From assembly GCA_023390875.1 (NCBI GenBank), contig JAEWCA010000444.1:1-6045 (forward strand): DNA of 6,045 nt, in the 5' to 3' direction. Shown piece by piece: positions 1 through 4,865 of the stretch. Numbering within the stretch: position 1 is the first letter of the stretch; each line of letters starts with the position of its first letter. The position numbers and the translations under genes are program-made. Source of the stretch: Actinomycetes bacterium (GTDB taxonomy: Bacteria; Actinomycetota; Actinomycetes; Actinomycetales; Cellulomonadaceae). The notes below the pieces were generated by a model that was not told where the DNA came from, ran no database searches, and was given only the letters and a program-made list of their open reading frames with translations.

Positions 1-1
1 G

Positions 2-460
2 GGCGCCCCCGTCGAGGTCTCGGCCGCCCTCACGCGCGCGCTCCTGCGGTCCGCGGAGCACGACGACGCCGCCGCGCACCGCGACCTCGAGCACGCGCTC
101 GCGGTCGCCGCCCCTCAGGGCCTGCGCCGCCCGTTCGCCGACCGCGCCGACGACCTGCACCCGCTGCTCGTCGACCACCTCGCGTGGGGGAGCGCGCACG
201 AGGAGCTCGCCGCCGGCCTGCTCGCCGCGGCACCGCCGGCCCGGGCCGCCCGCCCGACGGTCCGTGCCTGGGAGCTCACCGCCCGCGAGCACGAGGTGCT
301 CGTCCGTCTGCGGTCGACGATGACGACCACGGAGATCGGCGCCGCGCTGTTCGTCTCGACGAACACCGTCAAGACCCACCAGCGCTCCATCTACCGCAAG
401 CTCGGGGTCGCGGGCCGGCGCGAGGCGGTGCGGCTGGCCGCGGCGCACGGCCTCATCTAG
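2..460 (+). CDS. LuxR-family transcriptional regulator, C-terminal part (5' end outside window)
   Basis: Only the last 152 codons are present; the reading frame is open to the left edge and ends at TAG 458-460. The final ~62 residues form a LuxR/GerE helix-turn-helix. They open with ELTAREHEVL, continue with TTTEIGAALFVSTNTVKTH (the TEIGAALF and STNTVKTHQRSIYRKL helices that contact DNA) and end with REAVRLAAAHGLI. The preceding ~90 residues are Ala/Leu-rich and helical, and include the stretch LRRPFADRADDLHPLL. That resembles the end of the helical repeat region in MalT/LAL-type large regulators, so the whole protein is probably a large MalT-like or ATP-dependent LuxR regulator rather than a response regulator; this is inference because the N-terminus is missing. 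It acts in the cytoplasm on DNA, and its target is unknown. The gene converges on the small minus-strand gene only 7 bp beyond its stop. Confidence 0.88.
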   Translation, partial: GAPVEVSAALTRALLRSAEHDDAAAHRDLEHALAVAAPQGLRRPFADRADDLHPLLVDHLAWGSAHEELAAGLLAAAPPARAARPTVRAWELTAREHEVLVRLRSTMTTTEIGAALFVSTNTVKTHQRSIYRKLGVAGRREAVRLAAAHGLI

Positions 461-467
461 CCGGACC

Positions 468-695
468 TCAGCCGAGCTCGTCGGGCTCGGGCACCACGTG
501 GAGCTCGGTGATGTCGAGGCCCAGGTCGTGCAGCAGCGCCACGAGCCCGGTGAGCGCGGCCTTGTCCGGCACGCGGCACGACAGCACGGTGCCGGTGCCG
601 GTCGGCGTCTCGACGATGTCCGCGAAGTCGTGCAGACGGGCGTCCCGCAGGTCCACGCCGCGCGGGCTGCCGTCGATCCGGATGTGGTACAGCAC
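468..695 (-). CDS. Small hypothetical protein (about 75 aa)
   Basis: The minus-strand frame ends at TGA 470-468. I prefer the GTG at 695-693, which gives 75 aa starting LYHIRIDGSPRG, because a beta-strand at the very N-terminus is usual for small actinobacterial proteins of this look. A weak purine stretch (GGACGGA) lies about 10 bases upstream. The frame stays open to GTG 785 (105 aa), but that extension is low-complexity and covers an inverted repeat that looks regulatory. The visible pattern is strand YHIRID, strand TVLSCRVPD, helix KAALTGLVALLHDLGL, then strand ITELHVVPE. This is a compact alpha/beta fold with the common VxDxAALxGLLxxLxDLGL motif seen in uncharacterised actinobacterial proteins. 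It has no catalytic residues, signal peptide or membrane segment. Function is not recognised. Base composition matches the neighbours. It is transcribed divergently from the four-gene cassette. Confidence 0.6.
   Translation of the reverse strand: MLYHIRIDGSPRGVDLRDARLHDFADIVETPTGTGTVLSCRVPDKAALTGLVALLHDLGLDITELHVVPEPDELG
472..490. terminator. Possible bidirectional hairpin between convergent genes
   Basis: CCGAGC (472-477) and GCTCGG (485-490) form a 6-bp GC-rich stem with a 7-base loop. It sits just past the LuxR stop and inside the last codons of the minus-strand gene. There is no T-run on either side, so it is at most a weak terminator for the LuxR gene. Confidence 0.25.
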
Positions 696-738
696 CCGAC
701 CAATGTCCGTCCGGCCGGTCGTGGCCGCCTCACGCGCT

Positions 739-771
739 CGGGGTGAGATGCGCAGGGCGGGGGTCACCCCG
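739..771. promoter_or_regulatory. Inverted repeat in the divergent intergenic region, possible operator
   Basis: CGGGGTGA (739-746) and TCACCCCG (764-771) are perfect inverted 8-mers separated by 17 bases, so the half-site centres are 25 bp apart. A further GGGTGAG at 775-781 repeats the first half-site directly. The element lies between the small minus-strand gene (start 695) and the plus-strand cassette (start 863), where a regulator of either could bind. The whole stretch 696-862 contains no TA dinucleotide on the plus strand, hence no TANNNT -10 box for the cassette. The regulator is unknown. Confidence 0.35.
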
Positions 772-817
772 TGCGGGTGAGGCACCGCCGCGATGCCGGG
801 GGAACAGTGGAGCCACG

Positions 818-833
818 GCGGGGAGCACCCCGC
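818..833 (+). promoter_or_regulatory. Short hairpin in the leader of the four-gene cassette
   Basis: GCGGGG (818-823) and CCCCGC (828-833) form a 6-bp GC stem with an AGCA loop. It ends 20 bases before the Shine-Dalgarno sequence of the first cassette gene. It could shape the 5' leader, but may be a chance result of the high GC content. Confidence 0.25.
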
Positions 834-862
834 ACGCAGGGCGAGCGGCGACGGAGGCCGGC

Positions 863-1264
863 ATGGCGCGCACGGTGACGGGTTGGGTCGGCTGGGTCTG
901 GTTCGCGGCGTTCGGCCTGCTCACGGTCGGGCTGTTCAACCTCGTGTCCGGGCTGGTCGCGGCGTTCTCCTCGCAGAAGCTCCTCGCGTGGACGACGGGC
1001 GGGGTCGCGGTCGTCGACGTGTCCACCTGGGGGTGGGTGCACCTGATCTTCGGGCTGCTCCTGGTCGTCGCCGGGTTCGCGCTGTTCGGGGGGAGCGCGT
1101 GGGCCCGCTACACGGCGGTCGTGCTCGTCGTCCTCAACATGGTCGCCCAGTTCGTGTCCCTGCCGACCACGCCGTGGTGGTCGCTCGTCGTCATCGTGCT
1201 CGACGTGGTGATCCTGTGGGCGCTCGTCGTCCACGGCGCCGAGGTCGAGCGCAGCCTCGCCTGA
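863..1264 (+). CDS. DUF7144-like four-helix membrane protein
   Basis: 133 aa. The ATG at 863 is chosen because GGAGG (853-857) lies 5 bases upstream and the protein then begins MARTVTGWVGWVWFAA, going straight into a membrane helix; the frame is open further upstream but without an RBS. Four hydrophobic segments are visible at about residues 9-35, 56-76, 81-99 and 104-124, with short loops and a charged C-terminal end (AEVERSLA). The pattern, with WGWVHLIFGLLLVVAGFALF and GSAWAR before the third helix and LPTTPWWS between helices 3 and 4, is that of the DUF7144 family of actinobacterial integral membrane proteins, whose function is unknown to me. It is the first gene of a run of four same-strand genes; the next starts 18 bp after its stop. 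No catalytic motif is seen, so a role in envelope homeostasis or stress is only inference from its neighbours. Confidence 0.85.
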   Translation: MARTVTGWVGWVWFAAFGLLTVGLFNLVSGLVAAFSSQKLLAWTTGGVAVVDVSTWGWVHLIFGLLLVVAGFALFGGSAWARYTAVVLVVLNMVAQFVSLPTTPWWSLVVIVLDVVILWALVVHGAEVERSLA

Positions 1265-1282
1265 GACATCGGAGGAGCAGTC

Positions 1283-1726
1283 ATGGCTGAAGTGTTCGGA
1301 CCGGTCGACCTGTACGCGATCGGCTTCCCCGAGGAACGGGTGCCGGAGCGGGTGCGCGAGGAGCTGCTCGCGCTCATCGAGAGCACGGCCGTCCGCATCG
1401 TCGACCTGGTGGTCGTGCGCAAGTCGCTCGACGGCGACCTGTCCGTCATCGAGGTCGAGGACTTCGGCGACGAGCTGCAGATCACCGACGTCGAGCTCGC
1501 CGGGGCCGGCCTGACGGGCGGCGAGGACGTCGACGAGATCGGCGCGGGCCTGCCGCCGGGCGGGTCGGCCCTCGTCGCGGTCGTCGAGCACGTGTGGGCG
1601 CGTGGGTTCGTCGCGGCGGCGCGCGAGGCGGGCGCCATCGTCCTGGCCTCGGAGCGGATCCCCGCCGAGGTCGTCAACGCCCTCGTCGAGCTCGACGAGG
1701 TCTCCGGCCAGAACATCACCGAGTAG
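1283..1726 (+). CDS. DUF6325-like family protein
   Basis: 147 aa, soluble and acidic. Start ATG 1283 is preceded by GGAGGAG (1271-1277) with a 5-base spacer. The sequence opens MAEVFGPVDLYAIGFPEE, followed by a helix and the strand RIVDLVVVRKSLDGDLSVIEVEDF. A variable acidic middle follows, then GSALVAVVEHVWARGFVAAAREAGAIVLASERIPAEVVNAL. This GPV(D/E) start, the RxxDLxxVRK strand, the (E)HxWA motif and the ERIPAEVV end are the hallmarks I associate with DUF6325, an actinobacterial family of unknown function. The two halves resemble each other loosely (strand, helix, strand), which could reflect an internal duplication. No signal peptide or membrane helix. It is the second cassette gene; the next gene's RBS overlaps its stop codon, so translation of the two is probably coupled. 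Confidence 0.85.
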   Translation: MAEVFGPVDLYAIGFPEERVPERVREELLALIESTAVRIVDLVVVRKSLDGDLSVIEVEDFGDELQITDVELAGAGLTGGEDVDEIGAGLPPGGSALVAVVEHVWARGFVAAAREAGAIVLASERIPAEVVNALVELDEVSGQNITE

Positions 1727-1735
1727 GAGATCGTC

Positions 1736-2086
1736 ATGCCACCGCTCCGTCGCATCGGACGTCCCGGCCTCATCGGGACCGCCGCCCGCACCGCCGTCAT
1801 CGCCGGGACCGCCTCGGCGACCGCCGGCGCGGTGAGCCGCCACCAGGCCAACAAGCAGGCCGCGTCCTACGAGCAGCAGCAGTGGGAGGCTCAGCAGCAG
1901 CAGGCCGCCCTCGACGAGGCGGCCCGCCAGGCCGTCGCGCAGGCCCAGTACGCGGCCCCCGCCCCTGCCCCCGCCCCGGCGGAGGACCCCCTGATCGCCA
2001 AGCTCAAGCAGCTCGCGGACCTGCACGCCGCGGGCGTGCTCGACGACGCCGAGTTCGCCGCCGCCAAGGCGAAGCTGATCGGCTGA
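1736..2086 (+). CDS. SHOCT domain-containing protein with glycine/alanine-rich N-terminus
   Basis: 116 aa. ATG 1736 has GGAGA (1726-1730) 5 bases upstream, starting on the last base of the previous stop codon. Residues 11-33 form a Gly/Ala/Thr-rich, mildly hydrophobic stretch (GLIGTAARTAVIAGTASATAG) that could lie in or on the membrane. Residues 36-71 are a Gln/Ala-rich probable coiled coil (QANKQAASYEQQQWEAQQQQ). A Pro-Ala linker spans 73-82. Residues 85-116 are a SHOCT domain (short C-terminal domain): DPLIAKLKQLADLHAAGVLDDAEFAAAKAKLIG, with the conserved LxxLxxLxxxGxLxxxEFxxxKxxLL pattern ending at the last residue. SHOCT is thought to mediate oligomerisation or interaction. Its position between a DUF6325 protein and a DUF1269 protein suggests it is an adaptor for the membrane proteins of the cassette; that is inference. 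Confidence 0.88.
   Translation: MPPLRRIGRPGLIGTAARTAVIAGTASATAGAVSRHQANKQAASYEQQQWEAQQQQAALDEAARQAVAQAQYAAPAPAPAPAEDPLIAKLKQLADLHAAGVLDDAEFAAAKAKLIG
1954..1978 (+). repeat. C-rich low-complexity tract encoding a Pro-Ala linker
   Basis: An imperfect GCCCCC/GCCCCT repeat codes for alternating Ala-Pro between the coiled coil and the SHOCT domain. It is a possible site of replication slippage that would change linker length. Confidence 0.6.
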
Positions 2087-2098
2087 GAGGAGACGACG

Positions 2099-2581
2099 AT
2101 GACGACGTTCACCGCCTGGAAGTTCGACACCCCGGACGGCGCGCAGCACGCCGCCGACGCGCTGAAGAGCGCGGAGCAGGACCGGCTCGTCAAGGTGCTG
2201 GACCGCGCGATCATCACGTGGCCCGAGGGGGCGGCGCGGCCCGACATGCACCACACCAACGAGGACAAGCTGCGCGGCACGGGCTGGGGCGCGTTCTGGG
2301 GCCTGCTGTTCGGCACGCTGTTCTTCGTCCCGGTGCTGGGCGCGGCGGCGGGTGCGGCGCTCGGTGCGATCAGCAAGGCCGTGTCGGCGGTGGGTCTCAA
2401 CGAGGACCAGCTCCAGACGATCCGGGACCAGGTGACCCCGGGCACGTCGATGCTGTGCGCGGTCACGACGGAGGGCGACATGGACCGGCTCGGCGAGCGG
2501 TTCCACGGCCTGCACTCGACCCTCGTGGCCACGAACCTCACCGAGGCGGAGAAGTCGCTGCTCATGGAGACGTTCGGCTGA
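2099..2581 (+). CDS. DUF1269-like membrane protein
   Basis: 160 aa. ATG 2099 is preceded by AGGAG (2088-2092) with a 6-base spacer, and lies 12 bp after the SHOCT gene's stop. The N-terminal ~55 residues (TFTAWKFDTPDGAQHAADAL, then VKVLDRAIITWPEG) form a strand-helix-strand unit. A Gly/Ala-rich hydrophobic segment at about residues 60-95 (GTGWGAFWGLLFGTLFF, VPVLGAAAGAALGAIS) looks like one hairpin or two closely spaced helices with glycine-zipper character. The C-terminal ~60 residues contain QLQTIRDQVTPGTSMLCAV and a terminal amphipathic helix. This layout, with the W-x-x-x-G-x-x-x-G-x-L-F-F-x-P-x-x-G core flanked by alpha/beta halves, matches DUF1269, a family of predicted membrane proteins without an assigned reaction. 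It is the last gene of the cassette; a 122-bp intergenic region separates it from the phosphate two-component genes. Confidence 0.87.
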   Translation: MTTFTAWKFDTPDGAQHAADALKSAEQDRLVKVLDRAIITWPEGAARPDMHHTNEDKLRGTGWGAFWGLLFGTLFFVPVLGAAAGAALGAISKAVSAVGLNEDQLQTIRDQVTPGTSMLCAVTTEGDMDRLGERFHGLHSTLVATNLTEAEKSLLMETFG

Positions 2582-2610
2582 GCCGGCCCGTCGCAGGTCA
2601 GGGACGTGTG

Positions 2611-2632
2611 CCTCGGTGAACGGTCGGTGAAC
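2611..2632 (-). promoter_or_regulatory. PHO box upstream of senX3 (two 11-bp units)
   Basis: Read on the minus strand, two direct 11-mers abut: GTTCACCGACC and GTTCACCGAGG. Both fit the actinobacterial PhoP/RegX3 PHO-box unit G(G/T)TCAYYYR(G/C)G in its core. The pair lies 72 bp upstream of the kinase start, and the same GTTCACC core recurs upstream of pstS. The units point away from senX3, which in relatives suits a shared or divergent promoter. Autoregulation of the two-component operon by RegX3 is the likely role. The binding family is established knowledge; binding here is inferred. Confidence 0.72.
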
Positions 2633-2638
2633 GCTCGT

Positions 2639-2669
2639 CGACGGCCTCGCGCCGTCGCCGTCCGACGGC
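2639..2669. other. Tandem short palindromes (GACGGC/GCCGTC) between PHO box and senX3
   Basis: CGACGGC (2639-2645) pairs with GCCGTCG (2651-2657) over a 5-base loop. It is immediately followed by a second compact inverted repeat, GCCGT-CCG-ACGGC, at 2657-2669. Four copies of the same hexamer family alternate in orientation within 31 bp. They could be a hairpin terminator for the upstream cassette (no T-run follows) or a multi-site operator. Confidence 0.4.
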
Positions 2670-2691
2670 CGGGGCACACGTCCTCGCGGCT

Positions 2692-2697
2692 TACTGT
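2692..2697 (+). promoter_or_regulatory. -10 element of a leaderless senX3-regX3 promoter
   Basis: TACTGT fits the actinobacterial TANNNT -10 consensus and is 6 bases before the GTG start codon at 2704, so transcription would begin at or next to the start codon. No Shine-Dalgarno sequence is present before that GTG. No good -35 hexamer is seen about 17 bases upstream, as expected for an activator-dependent promoter. Confidence 0.55.
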
Positions 2698-2703
2698 GGG
2701 CCC

Positions 2704-4002
2704 GTGGACGTGTTCTACGACAGCATCGGGCTGCTCCTCGCGGGTGCCCTCGGTGTGCTCGTCGGCGCCGGCGCCATCTGGGCGTTCCGGTGGAGCGAAC
2801 GCATCCAGCGGCACGTCCCCGACACGCCCGCCCCGGTGGTCGACGACGGCGTGGTCCGCACGCTCGCGGTGCTGCGATCGGCGGCGGTCGTGCTCGACGA
2901 GGACGACGTGGTCGTGCGCGCCAGTGCACCGGCCCACGCGCTCGGCCTGGTGCGCGACGGCCGGATCGCCCCGGCCGCGATCCGCGACCTCGTCGCGCAG
3001 GTCCGCCGCGACGGCGTGATCGTCGACGAGGAGCTCGAGGTGCCCCGCGGCCCCGTCGGTCCGGGCGTGCTGCTCGTGCAGGTCCGGGTCGCGCAGGTGA
3101 GCGACAAGCACCTGCTGGTGCTCGCGGAGGACCAGACGCAGGCCCGGCGGCTGGAGGCGATCCGCCGCGACTTCGTCGTCAACGTGTCGCACGAGCTCAA
3201 GACGCCCGTCGGTGCGATCTCGCTGCTCGCGGAGACCATCGAGGACGCGGCCGACGACCCGACCGCGGTCCGCCGGTTCGCGGGCCGGATGCAGTCGGAG
3301 GCCACGCGGCTGTCCGCGCTCGTGCACGAGATCATCGAGCTGTCCCGCCTGCAGGTCGCGGGCGCGCTGGGTCAGCCCGCGATCGTGCAGGTCGACGACG
3401 TCGTCGCCGAGGCCGTCGACCGCGCCCGCACCACCGCCGAGGCGAAGCACGTGCGGCTCGACATCGGCGGTCAGCAGGGCACGCAGGTGTTCGGCAACCG
3501 CGACCTGCTCGTCACGGCGGTGCGCAACCTGCTCGACAACGCGGTCGCCTACTCGGGCGAGGCCGCGCACGTCGGCGTGGGCGTCCGCGAGCGCGACGGC
3601 CTCGTGGAGATCGCGGTGGTCGACGAGGGCATCGGCATCTCGTCCGCGGAGCAGGAGCGCGTGTTCGAGCGGTTCTACCGTGTCGACCCGGCCCGTGCGC
3701 GCGCCACCGGCGGCACCGGGCTGGGCCTGTCGATCGTCAAGCACGTCGCCGCGGACCACGGCGGGGACGTGACGGTGTGGTCGCAGCCGGGCCGCGGCTC
3801 CACGTTCACGCTGCGCCTGCCCCGGGCGGAGGTCGGCGACGCCGGCCAGCCGGTCGCGCCCGCCGCGCCGAAGGCGGTCGCGGTGCCGGAGGAGCCGTCG
3901 GGCATCCTGAACCTGCCGACGCCTGCCGACCCCGCCGAGTCCGCCGACCTCCACGAGCCCCACGACCAAGGAGCCCCCACCGTGCGCCGGAGCGCCTCAT
4001 GA
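2704..4002 (+). CDS. senX3: SenX3/PhoR-type phosphate-responsive sensor histidine kinase
   Basis: 432 aa, GTG start. The start is supported by the -10 box at 2692-2697 (leaderless) and by the N-terminus entering a membrane helix at about residues 8-28 (IGLLLAGALGVLVGAGAIWAF). There is no extracytoplasmic domain, as in SenX3, which senses phosphate status indirectly through Pst/PhoU. Residues ~50-145 form a PAS-like domain containing ALGLVRDGRI. The DHp helix carries the H-box RRDFVVNVSHELKTPVGAI with phospho-accepting His163. The ATP-binding domain has the N-box NLLDNAVAYS (Asn279), G1 DEGIGI (Asp307), F-box FERFYRVD (321-328) and G2 GGTGLGLSIVK (336-346). Residues ~378-432 are a Pro/Ala/Glu-rich disordered tail. 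It autophosphorylates and transfers the phosphate to the partner regulator, whose ATG overlaps this gene's TGA (ATGA). All catalytic boxes are intact. Confidence 0.93.
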   Translation: MDVFYDSIGLLLAGALGVLVGAGAIWAFRWSERIQRHVPDTPAPVVDDGVVRTLAVLRSAAVVLDEDDVVVRASAPAHALGLVRDGRIAPAAIRDLVAQVRRDGVIVDEELEVPRGPVGPGVLLVQVRVAQVSDKHLLVLAEDQTQARRLEAIRRDFVVNVSHELKTPVGAISLLAETIEDAADDPTAVRRFAGRMQSEATRLSALVHEIIELSRLQVAGALGQPAIVQVDDVVAEAVDRARTTAEAKHVRLDIGGQQGTQVFGNRDLLVTAVRNLLDNAVAYSGEAAHVGVGVRERDGLVEIAVVDEGIGISSAEQERVFERFYRVDPARARATGGTGLGLSIVKHVAADHGGDVTVWSQPGRGSTFTLRLPRAEVGDAGQPVAPAAPKAVAVPEEPSGILNLPTPADPAESADLHEPHDQGAPTVRRSAS

Positions 4003-4724
4003 CCCGCATCCTCGTCGTCGAGGACGAGGACTCGTACCGCGACCCCCTCACGTACCAGCTGGAGCGTGAGGGCTTCGAGGTGCTCACCGCGGCGTCGGGC
4101 CCGGAGGCGCTCGAGCTGTTCGACGAGCACGGCGCGGACCTCGTGCTGCTCGACCTCATGCTGCCCGGCCTGCCGGGCACCGAGGTGTGCCGCCGGCTGC
4201 GCCTCACGAGCGACGTCCCGGTCATCATGCTCACGGCCAAGGACGACGAGATCGACAAGGTCGTCGGCCTGGAGCTCGGTGCGGACGACTACGTGACCAA
4301 GCCGTACTCGTCGCGCGAGCTGCTCGCCCGCGTGCGGGCCGTGCTGCGCCGCCGCGAGGCGCCCGTCGCCGTGGGTGTCCCCGCGGGCACGGCCGCGGCG
4401 GGGGACCCGGACGACGACGAGCAGCTCGTGTCCGGCCCGGTGCGCATGGACGTCGAGCGGCACACCGTGCACGTGCGGGGCGAGCTCGTCGCGTTCCCGC
4501 TCAAGGAGTTCGAGCTGCTCGAGATGCTGCTGCGCAACGCGGGCCGCGTGCTGACCCGCGGCCAGCTCATCGACCGGATCTGGGGCTCCGACTACGTGGG
4601 CGACACCAAGACCCTCGACGTCCACGTGAAGCGGGTCCGCGCCAAGATCGAGGTCGACCCCGCGAACCCCGTCCTGCTCGTCACGGTGCGGGGGCTCGGC
4701 TACAAGCTGACGGAAGAGGATTAG
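3999..4724 (+). CDS. regX3: RegX3/PhoB-type response regulator (OmpR family)
   Basis: 241 aa. ATG 3999 overlaps the kinase stop as ATGA, and GGAG (3989-3992) lies 6 bases upstream, so the two are translationally coupled. The receiver domain (residues 1-~118) has acidic-pocket Glu8/Asp9, phospho-acceptor Asp52 in VLLDLMLPG, Thr79 and Lys101 in the switch and active site (LTAKDDEID, DDYVTKPYSSREL). A Gly/Ala/Asp-rich linker (~119-143) leads to an OmpR/PhoB winged helix. That domain contains FPLKEFELLEMLLRNAGRVL, RGQLIDRIWGSDYVGDTKTL (recognition region DVHVKRVRAKIE) and the wing LVTVRGLGYKL. Its close likeness to RegX3 is clear in GADDYVTKPYS, the SGPVRMDVERH motif before the winged helix, and DYVGDTKTLDVHVKR. 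Phosphorylated dimers should bind the direct-repeat PHO boxes seen before senX3 and pstS and activate the phosphate regulon. Followed by a strong terminator. Confidence 0.95.
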   Translation: MTRILVVEDEDSYRDPLTYQLEREGFEVLTAASGPEALELFDEHGADLVLLDLMLPGLPGTEVCRRLRLTSDVPVIMLTAKDDEIDKVVGLELGADDYVTKPYSSRELLARVRAVLRRREAPVAVGVPAGTAAAGDPDDDEQLVSGPVRMDVERHTVHVRGELVAFPLKEFELLEMLLRNAGRVLTRGQLIDRIWGSDYVGDTKTLDVHVKRVRAKIEVDPANPVLLVTVRGLGYKLTEED

Positions 4725-4736
4725 TCCGCTTCCTCC

Positions 4737-4769
4737 CGAAGGCCCGTGTGATCTGCGCACGGGCCTTCG
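4737..4769 (+). terminator. Strong rho-independent-type terminator after regX3
   Basis: A perfect 12-bp stem (4737-4748 with 4758-4769, CGAAGGCCCGTG / CACGGGCCTTCG) encloses a 9-base loop, and it can extend inward by a T-G and a G-C pair. It begins 13 bp after the regX3 stop. The trailing sequence (TCGTTCCC) is only mildly T-rich, as is common in high-GC actinobacteria. It separates the senX3-regX3 transcript from pstS. Confidence 0.85.
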
Positions 4770-4775
4770 TCGTTC

Positions 4776-4791
4776 CCGGACACGTGTCCGG
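4776..4791. promoter_or_regulatory. Perfect 16-bp palindrome upstream of the pstS PHO boxes
   Basis: CCGGACACGTGTCCGG is its own reverse complement, centred between 4783 and 4784 on a CACGTG core. It lies 6 bp after the regX3 terminator and 14 bp before the first PHO-box unit. As DNA it looks like a symmetric operator for a dimeric regulator. As RNA it could form only a 6-bp stem with an ACGT loop, a possible second terminator hairpin. The regulator is unknown. Confidence 0.5.
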
Positions 4792-4805
4792 ACTCGTCGG
4801 CCAGC

Positions 4806-4849
4806 GTTCACCCGCGGTTCACCTGCGACAGCCCGGCCGGTCACGTGCG
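4806..4849 (+). promoter_or_regulatory. PHO boxes of pstS: two tandem units plus a third in phase
   Basis: Adjacent 11-mers GTTCACCCGCG (4806-4816) and GTTCACCTGCG (4817-4827) match the PhoP/RegX3 repeat unit exactly and differ from each other at one base. Exactly 22 bp after the second unit starts lies GGTCACGTGCG (4839-4849), identical to it at 9 of 11 positions. The intervening 11 bp are degenerate. The array ends 5 bp before the -10 element, an arrangement typical of an activated promoter whose -35 is replaced by activator sites. Confidence 0.85.
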
Positions 4850-4854
4850 GTTCC

Positions 4855-4860
4855 TACCTT
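4855..4860 (+). promoter_or_regulatory. Putative -10 element of the pstS promoter
   Basis: TACCTT fits TANNNT and follows the PHO-box array by 5 bp. No -35 hexamer is visible at the proper distance (about 4832-4837 is CCCGGC), consistent with dependence on phosphorylated RegX3. Transcription would start near 4866-4868, giving a leader of roughly 45 nt. Confidence 0.55.
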
Positions 4861-4865
4861 CGGCC

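Noticed and set aside
762..783. GGTCACCCCGT as a PHO-box unit
   Set aside because: Neither neighbouring 11-bp window resembles a second unit; it is better explained as one arm of the inverted repeat.
696..785. Longer N-terminus of the minus-strand small gene (GTG at 785)
   Set aside because: The added residues are Pro/Arg/Ala-rich, lack an RBS and overlap the inverted repeat. The 695 start gives a compact fold, though the longer form cannot be excluded.
801..826. GGAAC as an ECF sigma-factor -35 box
   Set aside because: No CGT/GTC-type -10 is found 16-18 bases downstream.
743..862. Upstream extension of the DUF7144-like gene
   Set aside because: The extension is low-complexity, and GGAGG at 853-857 is ideally spaced for the ATG at 863.
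2107..2117. Single GTTCACC PHO-like unit inside the DUF1269 gene
   Set aside because: There is no second unit 11 bp away and it lies within coding sequence, so it is a chance match.
1594..2619. 341-codon open frame on the plus strand
   Set aside because: It is out of frame with three real genes and almost entirely Arg/Gly/Ala/Pro, with no RBS or motif.
764..2929. 721-codon open frame on the minus strand
   Set aside because: It is antisense to four well-supported genes with their own RBSs. Its translation is Arg/His/Asp-rich low complexity, as expected from high-GC shadow frames.
1891..3969. 692-codon open frame on the minus strand
   Set aside because: It covers the SHOCT, DUF1269 and senX3 genes in antisense, has no domain resemblance, and its composition is that of a GC-rich shadow.
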